NCBI GenBank assembly: GCA_964355675.1 | Contig: CAYHEC010000009.1 | Location: 1-64,000, forward strand | DNA: 64,000 bases | From: CAMBDS01 sp964355675 | GTDB lineage: Bacteria; Electryoneota; AABM5-125-24; Hatepunaeales; Hatepunaeaceae | Direction of reading: 5' to 3' | Shown here: one piece after another, positions 58,062 to 64,000 of the stretch | Layout of the letters: each line of letters opens with the position of its first letter | How positions within the stretch are numbered: position 1 is the first letter of the stretch | The notes under the pieces: generated by a model | Seen by the model: only the letters and a program-made list of their open reading frames with translations | Told to the model about the DNA's origin: nothing | The model's database searches: none | Made by a program: the position numbers and the translations under genes

Positions 58062-58179
58062 AGGTTTAATGGTTTAAGGGTGAAAAACCACTGCCGACTC
58101 GCCGCAGTCGGCAGAGTGAGTCTTCTGTCACCGCCCCGCTGGTGACAGAAGCAAGCCGTCAACCCTCTGAGGTTGACGG
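58046..58179. repeat. Heptamer array and three palindromes
   Basis: AAGGTTT, AAGGGTT, GAAGGTT, TAATGGT, TTAAGGG (58046-58083, includes the FMN reductase stop), then palindromes 58090-58114 (ACTGCCGACT arm), 58123-58150 (TTCTGTCACC arm) and 58156-58179 (CCGTCAACC arm). Confidence 0.85.
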
Positions 58180-58197
58180 GCGAAATAGCAAAGAACA

Positions 58198-58530
58198 ATG
58201 AAAAATATTCCAGAAGACATAGCCCCGATTCTCGACGAACTGAAGTTGAGGCTGCGGGAGTTTTACGGAGAGCGGCTGGTGAAACTGGTGCTCTTTGGAT
58301 CTCGTGCGCGCGGCGATAATGAGCCGGATTCGGATATCGATGTATTGGTAGTATTGGACATTCCCGGCAAAGAATTGAATGACTTGGCTTATCCTACCGA
58401 AATTGTCGAAGAGATATTAGACCGTTACAACCAGCTCGTTTCAATTGTCGAGGTGGATATTGGGCGGTTCGGAACTTTGAAAAGTCCGTTGATGATAAAC
58501 GTCAGACGTGAGGGAGTGCAAGTTGCTTGA
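58198..58530 (+). CDS. MNT-type nucleotidyltransferase antitoxin
   Basis: 110 residues. LVLFGSRARGDNEPDSDIDVLVVL (30-53) is the GSRARG...DxD minimal nucleotidyltransferase core. It overlaps the following HEPN gene and forms an MNT-HEPN toxin-antitoxin pair; in studied pairs the MNT protein AMPylates and neutralises the HEPN RNase. Confidence 0.9.
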   Translation: MKNIPEDIAPILDELKLRLREFYGERLVKLVLFGSRARGDNEPDSDIDVLVVLDIPGKELNDLAYPTEIVEEILDRYNQLVSIVEVDIGRFGTLKSPLMINVRREGVQVA

Positions 58531-58909
58531 AGAACAAAAGTTGCTGTTGATCCAAGCAAGAGATAGTTTGGAAGTCGCTCGGAATATTCTTGAAGATGGC
58601 TACCCGGGCTTTTCTGCCGCAAGGGCATATTATACAATGTTTTATGCTTTCGAGGCTCTATTTCTCGAACAAGAAATGGCATTTTCAAAGCATGCCGGAA
58701 TCATCGCCGCCTTTTCTCAGTATTACGTAAAGACAGGTATCTTTGACAAAAAATACTCCACGTTTCTTCGAGAAGGATTTGAGTTACGAATGGTAGGCGA
58801 TTATGGCAAATTAAAGTCGGTTACTGTTGCTGAGGCTGATGTTCAATTAGAAAGAGCCAATGAACTGTTAATCGCTATCGAAGCAAGACTGAAAGGAGAC
58901 CCTAAATGA
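58508..58909 (+). CDS. HEPN-domain toxin
   Basis: 133 residues from GTG (a TTG at 58523 is possible). Helical HEPN domain with SLEVARNILEDGYPGFSAARAYYTMFYAFEALFL. Unlike RNase HEPN toxins with a clear RxxxxH, the RAYYTM and HAGIIAAF segments resemble the DNA-uptake/UPF0332 HEPN branch. It overlaps the MNT gene by 23 bases, and its stop overlaps the ATG of a truncated gene. Confidence 0.82.
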   Translation: MRECKLLEEQKLLLIQARDSLEVARNILEDGYPGFSAARAYYTMFYAFEALFLEQEMAFSKHAGIIAAFSQYYVKTGIFDKKYSTFLREGFELRMVGDYGKLKSVTVAEADVQLERANELLIAIEARLKGDPK

Positions 58910-59016
58910 AACCGTTAATCGTATCGCTGTTAGTGGCGGCAGGACTCTGGGCGGGGGAAGGGTTTGGGCAGGTGGAAGTTGAATTAACCAAAAATCCAAG
59001 GACGGCTGTGAAGTGA
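58906..59016 (+). pseudogene. Truncated exported protein (signal peptide remnant)
   Basis: 36 codons encoding MKPLIVSLLVAAGLWAGEGF and 16 further residues, then TGA: a complete signal peptide followed by almost no mature part. It overlaps the HEPN stop (ATGA) and the methyltransferase start. Insertion of the methyltransferase gene could have cut off a secreted protein; a very short secreted peptide is the alternative. Confidence 0.55.
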
Positions 59017-60485
59017 ACAAACTGTTTTACGGAGATAACCTCGATATTTTACGGGATCGCTCCAAAATTAAAGACGAATCGGTTGACTTATGCTACATAG
59101 ATCCGCCGTTTAATTCCAAGCGCAACTACAATCAAATTTACAACAACCTTGGCCGTGAGGATCGAGCCCAAGTTCAAGCTTTCGTGGATACTTGGACTTG
59201 GGACACGAGAGCGGAGGAAGGATTTGCGACTATTCCGACCAATCCTAATGGCGTACTCACCAAGCAAGCAATCAACCTCATCCTTGGGCTTGAAAAAGTG
59301 TTGGGGAAAGGTAGCCTGCTCGCCTATCTGGTCAGTATGACATTGCGCATAGCTGAAATTCGACGCGTTCTGAAGCCAACCGGAAGCTTTTACCTGCATT
59401 GCGATCCTACCGCTAGTCACTACCTGAAATTGGTGTTGGATGCCATTTTCTGCGGTCAAGGTGGAGAATTTCAGAATGAGATAATATGGGCATTCAAAAG
59501 TGGTGGTGCAACCAATAAGCGATTTTCCAGAAAGCATCAAAATATCTTCTTTTATAGCAAATCAAAGAAATTTAAGTTTAATGCTGTGAAAGAAAAATCT
59601 TATATGAAGCCATGGTCTGGCAAGAATCCAAAGCAATCCTACCATAAAGATGATGAAGGCAGTTTCACTCTTGTATATACGAAAGATTGGTGGCAAGATA
59701 TTGGGATGCTCTCCACAGACGCGAAGGAGCGACTCGGCTATCCTACCCAGAAACCAGATCTCTTGCTTGAGCGCATCATTAGTGCATCCAGCAAAGAAGG
59801 TGATTTAGTGTTAGATGCTTATTGTGGTTGCGGCACATCGGTCGCTGTTGCTGAACGCCTAAAGCGTCAGTGGATAGGTATCGATATTACGTATCAAAGT
59901 ATAGCATTGATATTGAAGCGACTTGAGGATCATTTTGGCAAGGAAATTATTGATACAGTAGCGCTTGATGGGGTACCGAGAGATATGGAAAGCGCGGTTG
60001 CTCTGGCGCATAAGAAGGATGACCGTGTTCGAAAGGAATTTGAGAAATGGGCGGTGCTTACGTATTCCAAAAATCGTGCAGTTATCAATGAAAAGAAGGG
60101 CGGCGACAAAGGTATTGACGGCGTTTCGTTTGTCGGTGAAGCAGATGGCGTGCGTGAGGTTTATTTCAGTGTCAAATCCAATGAGAACTTGACGCCAAGT
60201 GTGATTCGTGACCTGCACGGAACGATGACGCGCGACGGGGCGGTTATGGGTTATTTATTAACGCTATATCCGATGCCTAATCTCGTGAAGGAAAGCAAGC
60301 AGTATGGAATGTACAAGAATGAGCAGTTTGGTCGAGAATTTCCTAAGATTCAAGTTGTAAGTGTTCAAGATATATTAAAAGGCGAGCGCATGAATTTGCC
60401 TATCGCTATGACTGTCCTAAGAGATGCGGAACTCAAATATCTATCGAAACAAAGTTCGTTCGATTTGGAAACTGATTTACCTTAG
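59013..60485 (+). CDS. DNA methyltransferase fused to a PD-(D/E)xK nuclease-like domain
   Basis: 490 residues, GTG start. The amino-methyltransferase domain (1-300) has DPPF (YIDPPFNSKRNY, motif IV) before the SAM motif DAYCGCGTSVAVAERLKRQWIGIDI (motif I), a beta-class order (N6-adenine or N4-cytosine). The C-terminal 150 residues contain KGGDKGIDGVSFV followed by VYFSVKSNENL, the GxDG...xVKxN pattern of Mrr-like restriction nucleases. This suggests a single-chain modification-restriction enzyme (type IIG/IIL-like) or an antiphage fusion. Codons are AT-richer than the core genes. Confidence 0.85.
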   Translation: MNKLFYGDNLDILRDRSKIKDESVDLCYIDPPFNSKRNYNQIYNNLGREDRAQVQAFVDTWTWDTRAEEGFATIPTNPNGVLTKQAINLILGLEKVLGKGSLLAYLVSMTLRIAEIRRVLKPTGSFYLHCDPTASHYLKLVLDAIFCGQGGEFQNEIIWAFKSGGATNKRFSRKHQNIFFYSKSKKFKFNAVKEKSYMKPWSGKNPKQSYHKDDEGSFTLVYTKDWWQDIGMLSTDAKERLGYPTQKPDLLLERIISASSKEGDLVLDAYCGCGTSVAVAERLKRQWIGIDITYQSIALILKRLEDHFGKEIIDTVALDGVPRDMESAVALAHKKDDRVRKEFEKWAVLTYSKNRAVINEKKGGDKGIDGVSFVGEADGVREVYFSVKSNENLTPSVIRDLHGTMTRDGAVMGYLLTLYPMPNLVKESKQYGMYKNEQFGREFPKIQVVSVQDILKGERMNLPIAMTVLRDAELKYLSKQSSFDLETDLP

Positions 60486-60501
60486 GTGAGCGGATATTAA
60501 A

Positions 60502-60803
60502 ATGAATCCACACATCAGAGCCGAAATCCTCAGAATCGCATCTAAGTAACCGCATACGGCGGTCGAAATGTCCGTATCTTTGGCTCGTTCGCGAGAGCTG
60601 AAGAACGTCCCGACAGCGACCTCGATCTACTGGTTGAATTCGAAGAGGGCGCTTCCTTGCTCGATCTCATTGGCGTGAAGCAGGATTTGGAGGAGATATT
60701 AAATCGCAAAGTTGACGTCACAACCGAGCGAGGTCTGAATAAGTACATCCGAGATCGCGTCTTAGCTGAGGCAATCCCCCTTGCAGCAGGTCATCAGTTA
60801 TAA
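60502..60803 (+). pseudogene. Frameshifted MNT-type nucleotidyltransferase
   Basis: Reading from the ATG at 60502 gives MNPHIRAEILRIASK then a stop. Skipping 8 bases (TAACCGCA at about 60547-60554, flanked by CGCAT repeats) restores an intact MNT protein: YGGRNVRIFGSFARAEERPD, then SDLDLLVEFEEGASLLDLIG, ending TAA at 60803. It is the second MNT gene within 2.5 kb, and no HEPN partner follows. Confidence 0.8.
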
Positions 60804-60847
60804 TTTGTATTGATAATTTAGGATATATCTTACTTGAATCATTCTAA

Positions 60848-60912
60848 TCGAAGTGAAGTATCTCTTATTAAAACATATAAACAGAGACCCTTCACTTCGT
60901 TCAGGTGAAACT
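60848..60912. repeat. Degenerate TTCACTTCGTTCAGG element
   Basis: ATCGAAGTGAAGTATCTCT and the facing AGAGACCCTTCACTTCGTTC then AGG form an imperfect inverted pair; related to 9068 and 50839. Confidence 0.6.
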
Positions 60913-60939
60913 GTTTAACAACCTGAATCTTCATAACAA

Positions 60940-60988
60940 TTAGTTATTAGTAATTAGCCATCAGTCATTAGTATTAGCATTAGCATTG
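60940..60988. repeat. Heptamer-like array before the deacetylase-like gene
   Basis: TAGTTAT, TAGTAAT, TAGCCAT, CAGTCAT, TAGTATT, then AGCATT x2. The TTG start of the next gene is part of the last unit. Confidence 0.75.
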
Positions 60989-61975
60989 AATAACCTTTTT
61001 CTCGCCTATCACCCCGCCTTCCTTGAACACGACTCCGGTCCCGGTCACCCGGAATACCCGGAACGGATCAAAGCGGTTATGGCCGCGCTTGAAGCCGCGC
61101 CGTGGGCTGACCGGATCATCAGGCTTGAAGCCCGTGAAGCGACTCAAGCCGAAGTCTCGCTCGTCCACTTCCCGCGTTACGTCGAAGCCATGCGGCGGAT
61201 CTGCGAAAAGGGCGGCGAGTTCCTTCCGCGCATGGAAGCCGCCGTCGGGGAAGCGTCGTATCCGGCGGCGCTTAGGGCGGTCGGGGCGGGACTTACTATC
61301 GCTGACGCAATAATGGGGAAGGGAGATGAAGAACCCCCCCCTACCCCCCCCTGCAATAGCAGGGGGGGAAAGATTGGTTTTGCACCGACGAGGCCACCCG
61401 GTCATCATGCGACCTACGACCGGCCGATGGGTTTTTGTATCTTCAACAATATCTCGATCCTTGCCAAGTACCTCCAGACGCGGCACGGGATCGGTAAAGT
61501 CGCCATCGTTGACTTCGACGTTCATCACGGTAACGGCACCGAAGAAGCGTTCTGGAAAGACCCGACGGTACTCTACGTCAGCCTTCATACCGCCGATTCT
61601 TATCCTTACAACTCAGGTCGCAGAGAAGATTCCGGCGAAGGTGAAGGTCGTGGTTTCACACTGAATGTGCCTCTGCCTGCGGGGAGCAGTGACAAGGAGT
61701 ATCTTGGAGCTTTTGACCGCTATGTAATGCCCAAACTTGAAGAATTTGCGCCGGAATTTCTGCTTGCTTCAGCAGGCTTCGACGCCCACTACCGGGATCC
61801 ATTGGGACAGCTTAAATTGACCGACGCAGGATATGCCGGTCTGGGGCTAAGGCTGAAAACAATTGCCGACCGGTATTGCCATGGTCGGATGATCTCGCTC
61901 TTAGAGGGTGGTTATAATTTACAAGGGCTTGCCGGGGGGGTAGTGGCGTATCTGGGGGCGATGGTTGATGGTTAA
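60986..61975 (+). CDS. Histone deacetylase / acetoin-utilization (AcuC)-like hydrolase
   Basis: 329 residues with a TTG start inside a heptamer-like array. HDAC-superfamily landmarks are HPEYPERIKAV, TRPPGHHAT (two catalytic His near 140-141), DFDVHHGNGTEEAF (zinc ligands), ASAGFDAHYRDPLG and LEGGYN. It would deacetylate a small molecule or protein lysine using Zn(II). Residues about 112-129 (GKGDEEPPPTPPCNSRGGK) come from a C-run/G-run repeat inserted in frame before the active-site loop. The last residues (MVDG) and stop lie in a second array. Confidence 0.88.
   Translation: MNNLFLAYHPAFLEHDSGPGHPEYPERIKAVMAALEAAPWADRIIRLEAREATQAEVSLVHFPRYVEAMRRICEKGGEFLPRMEAAVGEASYPAALRAVGAGLTIADAIMGKGDEEPPPTPPCNSRGGKIGFAPTRPPGHHATYDRPMGFCIFNNISILAKYLQTRHGIGKVAIVDFDVHHGNGTEEAFWKDPTVLYVSLHTADSYPYNSGRREDSGEGEGRGFTLNVPLPAGSSDKEYLGAFDRYVMPKLEEFAPEFLLASAGFDAHYRDPLGQLKLTDAGYAGLGLRLKTIADRYCHGRMISLLEGGYNLQGLAGGVVAYLGAMVDG
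61325..61375. repeat. C-run/G-run palindrome inside the deacetylase-like gene
   Basis: CCCCCCC..CCCCCCCTGCAA, then GCAGGGGGGG, read in frame. It resembles the carB insertion near 25820-25900. Confidence 0.75.
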
Positions 61976-62196
61976 TGGTTGATGGTCAATGGTCAGGCGG
62001 ACGCCCTCGTCCGCCATTGTACAGGTACGAACCGAGAGCGGACGAGGGCGTCCGCTTGGCCGAATTAATCTGTCACATGGGACATGTGAATCTGTCACAC
62101 GGGACATGTGAATCTGTCACACGGGACATGTGACAGCACTCTAACGAGGGCATGTGACAGCACTTTAAATTCTTAACTCTAAATTCTAAATTCAAA
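61961..62196. repeat. Repeat-filled gap before folB
   Basis: 61961-61995: GATGGTT/AATGGTT heptamers including the deacetylase-like stop. 61996-62015 and 62038-62055: GGCGGACGCCCTCGTCCGCC and GCGGACGAGGGCGTCCGC. 62070-62138: three 22-bp tandem units CTGTCACACGGGACATGTGA plus AT. 62167-62196: ATTCTTA/ATTCTAA heptamers ending at the folB ATG. No gene seen. Confidence 0.88.
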
Positions 62197-62571
62197 ATGG
62201 ACTTCCTTCGCCTCAAATCCTTGACTTTCTTTGCTCATCACGGTGTTATGCCGTTTGAACAGGAGATAGGTCAACGCTTTGAAATCGACGTCGAGCTTGC
62301 CGGAGATTTCTCCCAAGCCGGTAAATCTGACGACATCACCCAGACCTATAACTACGACCGGATCTACCGGCTGGTCGAGTCAGTCGTGACCGGCAAGTGG
62401 TTTAACCTCATCGAAGCATTGGCAGAAGATCTTTGCGCCAAGATTCTCAGCATCTATCCCGATGCGATTGTGACGGTCACTGTTCGAAAGCCTCAAGCCC
62501 CGCTTCCCGGTCTTTTTGGCTCAGTAGAGGCTCAGATTACGAGGGGACCGAGAACGGGGAGTGCTGATTAG
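62197..62571 (+). CDS. folB: Dihydroneopterin aldolase
   Basis: 124 residues. LKSLTFFAHHGVMPFEQEIGQRFEIDVEL and the later NLIEALAEDLCAKIL and TVRKPQAPLPGLFGSVEAQI are the conserved FolB blocks (catalytic Lys in VRKPQAP). It makes 6-hydroxymethyl-7,8-dihydropterin for folate; folK follows immediately. There is no Shine-Dalgarno sequence; a heptamer array directly precedes the ATG. Confidence 0.92.
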   Translation: MDFLRLKSLTFFAHHGVMPFEQEIGQRFEIDVELAGDFSQAGKSDDITQTYNYDRIYRLVESVVTGKWFNLIEALAEDLCAKILSIYPDAIVTVTVRKPQAPLPGLFGSVEAQITRGPRTGSAD

Positions 62572-62572
62572 A

Positions 62573-63088
62573 ATGTGGGGCACTCAAGCCAATGTATATC
62601 TTGGGCTTGGTTCCAATCTCGGTGACAGGCTAAAGCATATTCAGTTTGGAATCGATAGTCTTTCCCGCGAACCGGGACAAAAGGTTTGTAAGTGTAGTAG
62701 CGTTTATGAGACAACACCTTGGGGTGTGACCGATCAACCGTTATATTTGAACGCGGCAGTTCTTATCGAATCGAGATCCTTTCCTATGGACCTGCTGAGA
62801 ATCGTAAAGCGAATCGAAAAATCTGCCGGAAGAACCGTGCGAGATAAACCTTGGGCTGAACGGGAATTAGACATCGACATACTTATTTTCGCTGGTGTGA
62901 TGATGTCAACCAAAAAACTCAGATTACCGCATGCGAGATTGCTTGAGCGCCGGTTTGCATTGCGTCCACTTGCCGATCTCGATGCCGACTTGCTTATTCC
63001 TTCGACTCAACTGTCGGTTGGACAAGCGCTAGCCAATTGCCAGGATCACGGAGAAGTTAATCTCTATCACAAGGCTTTGAAAATATGA
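62573..63088 (+). CDS. folK: HPPK, 2-amino-4-hydroxy-6-hydroxymethyldihydropteridine pyrophosphokinase
   Basis: 171 residues from the ATG at 62573, one base after the folB stop; a GTG at 62561 is an alternative. VYLGLGSNLGDRLKHIQFGI, SSVYETTPWGVTDQPLYLNA and WAERELDIDILIF are the HPPK signatures (the paired Asp bind Mg-ATP). It pyrophosphorylates the FolB product. It overlaps the next gene by 4 bases (ATGA). Confidence 0.93.
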   Translation: MWGTQANVYLGLGSNLGDRLKHIQFGIDSLSREPGQKVCKCSSVYETTPWGVTDQPLYLNAAVLIESRSFPMDLLRIVKRIEKSAGRTVRDKPWAERELDIDILIFAGVMMSTKKLRLPHARLLERRFALRPLADLDADLLIPSTQLSVGQALANCQDHGEVNLYHKALKI

Positions 63089-63726
63089 GCCTGAAATCAG
63101 GTTGTTACATCGCGATCGAGGGTTCGATCGGGGTGGGGAAGTCATCGCTGGCGAAATTGCTGGCAAAAGAGCTTGAGGCGGATATCATCCTCGAGGAGCC
63201 AGCCTCCAATCCATTCCTCGCTGATTTCTACAGGGATCCAGCACGGTGGGCTCTTCAAACGCAGTTGACGTATCTACTTCAGCGTCATCGGCAACTTGCC
63301 GGACTGTCACAGTTGGATATGTTTCGTAAGCGGGTTGTTTCAGATTACCTTTTCGATAAGGACAGAATGTTCGCTTCATTGAATTTGCAGGAGCGTGATC
63401 TGAACCTATACCTCACACTTGCCAATGCATTAGCGATTGATATTCCCGCACCCGATTTGGTCGTCTATCTCCAGTCGCCGATCGAACGACAGTTGACAAA
63501 TTTACGCATACGAGATATTCCCTACGAGCGGCAGATTACCATAGAATATCTGCAATCTGTCACAGAAGCTTATAATAATTTCTTCATCCATTGGACTCGT
63601 TCGCCTCTTTTGATTATCAACACAAGTCGTATTGATTTTGTTAATAACAGCGAACAGAGAAGACGTTTAATTGATCTAATCATGGACTTTCCACCCAGTA
63701 CGACATACTTCAATCCGGAGGCTTGA
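63085..63726 (+). CDS. Deoxynucleoside kinase (dGK/dAK family)
   Basis: 213 residues. The P-loop EGSIGVGKSSLAKLL (12-26), EEPASNPFLADFYRDP, VVSDYLFDKDRMFA (ERS/DRS-like substrate motif) and RIRDIPYERQI lid define the Dck/Dgk-like fold (often annotated as deoxyadenosine/deoxyguanosine kinase). It salvages deoxynucleosides. Linkage to folK is common in Bacteroidetes-like genomes. Confidence 0.88.
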   Translation: MSLKSGCYIAIEGSIGVGKSSLAKLLAKELEADIILEEPASNPFLADFYRDPARWALQTQLTYLLQRHRQLAGLSQLDMFRKRVVSDYLFDKDRMFASLNLQERDLNLYLTLANALAIDIPAPDLVVYLQSPIERQLTNLRIRDIPYERQITIEYLQSVTEAYNNFFIHWTRSPLLIINTSRIDFVNNSEQRRRLIDLIMDFPPSTTYFNPEA

Positions 63727-63727
63727 C

Positions 63728-63931
63728 TTGATTAGGATAATAGTGTTAGCTTTACTGTTTGGATTGTTTTATCGTATAATCAAAACAATGATCAGGAGTT
63801 GGAGTCAGCCTGCCAGATCGGAAGAGAAATCAACAGGATCCAAAAAACCAAACTTAAACAATCTCGATATCGAAGAGGCAGATTTCGAAGAGATAAATCG
63901 GGATAGCAATTCTAAGAGGAGTTCACAATGA
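63728..63931 (+). CDS. Small membrane-anchored protein (DUF4834-like)
   Basis: 67 residues, TTG start right after the kinase stop. One N-terminal helix (IIVLALLFGLFYRIIKTMI) and a charged tail with an acidic patch (LDIEEADFEEINRDS). The gene order dNK - small membrane protein - ridA and the overlaps suggest an operon. Function unknown. Confidence 0.6.
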   Translation: MIRIIVLALLFGLFYRIIKTMIRSWSQPARSEEKSTGSKKPNLNNLDIEEADFEEINRDSNSKRSSQ

Positions 63932-64000
63932 AGAACATCGTTGAAACGAACAAAGCCCCGGCGGCAATCGGGCCATACAGCCAGGGTATAATTTATGATG
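63928..64000 (+). CDS. ridA: RidA-family imine deaminase, 3' end outside window
   Basis: The ATG overlaps the upstream stop (ATGA), with AGAGGAG upstream. The 24 visible codons read KNIVETNKAPAAIGPYSQGI onward, matching the conserved N-terminus of the RidA/YjgF family (PAAIGPYSQ). It deaminates reactive enamines or imines. Only the start is present. Confidence 0.85.
   Translation, partial: MKNIVETNKAPAAIGPYSQGIIYD

Noticed and set aside
1..64000. Repeats as assembly or vector artefact
   Set aside because: Elements differ from copy to copy, respect reading frames and share no known vector or adapter sequence.
1..64000. tRNA or rRNA genes
   Set aside because: I found no cloverleaf with a conserved T-loop or rRNA-like stretch by eye; a covariance search could still find one.

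Overview
The window looks like a chromosomal segment of an uncultured Gram-negative bacterium of the FCB (Fibrobacteres-Chlorobi-Bacteroidetes) type. Three large exported proteins end in the YPNPFN-type C-terminal domain used by the type IX secretion system. There are SPII lipoproteins, kdsB (lipopolysaccharide Kdo pathway), PEGA and VIT/VWA surface proteins, and many TTG/GTG starts. No rRNA, tRNA, integrase or transposase gene was recognised, and the sequence does not allow a phylum name.

Layout. 1-2310 (minus): a large exported protein running off the left edge and a small exported protein. 2776-13373 (minus): a tyrosine/homogentisate catabolic region with hmgA, a fumarylacetoacetate hydrolase-family enzyme, hppD, an HPPD-like single-domain VOC protein and three other VOC proteins, plus a HAD phosphatase, a cytochrome c, an F420-reductase-like protein and a luciferase-like oxidoreductase. 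13661-15058 (plus): a fumarase/aspartase-family lyase behind a recognisable promoter. 15690-21926: two convergent giant type IX-exported proteins separated by hairpin terminators. 22257-27483: carA and carB, split by an antisense PemK/MazF-type toxin-antitoxin pair. 27554-30104: an SDR enzyme and a histidine/aromatic ammonia-lyase. 30337-41110 (minus): a tightly coupled cell-envelope operon (LPP20 lipoprotein, LPP20-like, NTF2-like, PEGA, fibronectin-III/LVIVD lipoprotein, VIT-VWA protein). 41552-50819 (plus): meaB, archaeal-type gatE and gatD, an unknown protein, an MBL hydrolase, gatC, kdsB and pyrG. 51141-53574: small accessory genes (HNH, membrane proteins, nucleotidyltransferase). 53665-58061: a SpoIIE-type phosphatase, GNAT, rRNA methyltransferase, isochorismatase-family hydrolase and FMN reductase. 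58198-60803: an MNT-HEPN pair, a truncated exported protein, a methyltransferase-nuclease fusion and a broken MNT gene. 60986-64000: a histone-deacetylase-like hydrolase, folB, folK, a deoxynucleoside kinase, a small membrane protein and the start of ridA.

The most unusual feature is the repeat content. I read more than sixty short GC-rich palindromes (about 20-32 bp) built from a limited set of outer words around variable cores. I also read sixteen arrays of degenerate 7-bp tandem repeats, each with its own heptamer. Both kinds fill the intergenic gaps and also lie inside protein genes without breaking the frame. They occur in the middle of kdsB, carB, an rlmI-like gene and the deacetylase-like gene, between the start codon and the signal peptide of three consecutive envelope genes, and over start or stop codons of many others. 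This resembles Rickettsia palindromic elements and cyanobacterial heptamer STRRs in principle, but the sequences differ and both kinds coexist here, sometimes in one gene. A second notable point is the archaeal-type GatD/GatE amidotransferase next to a bacterial gatC.
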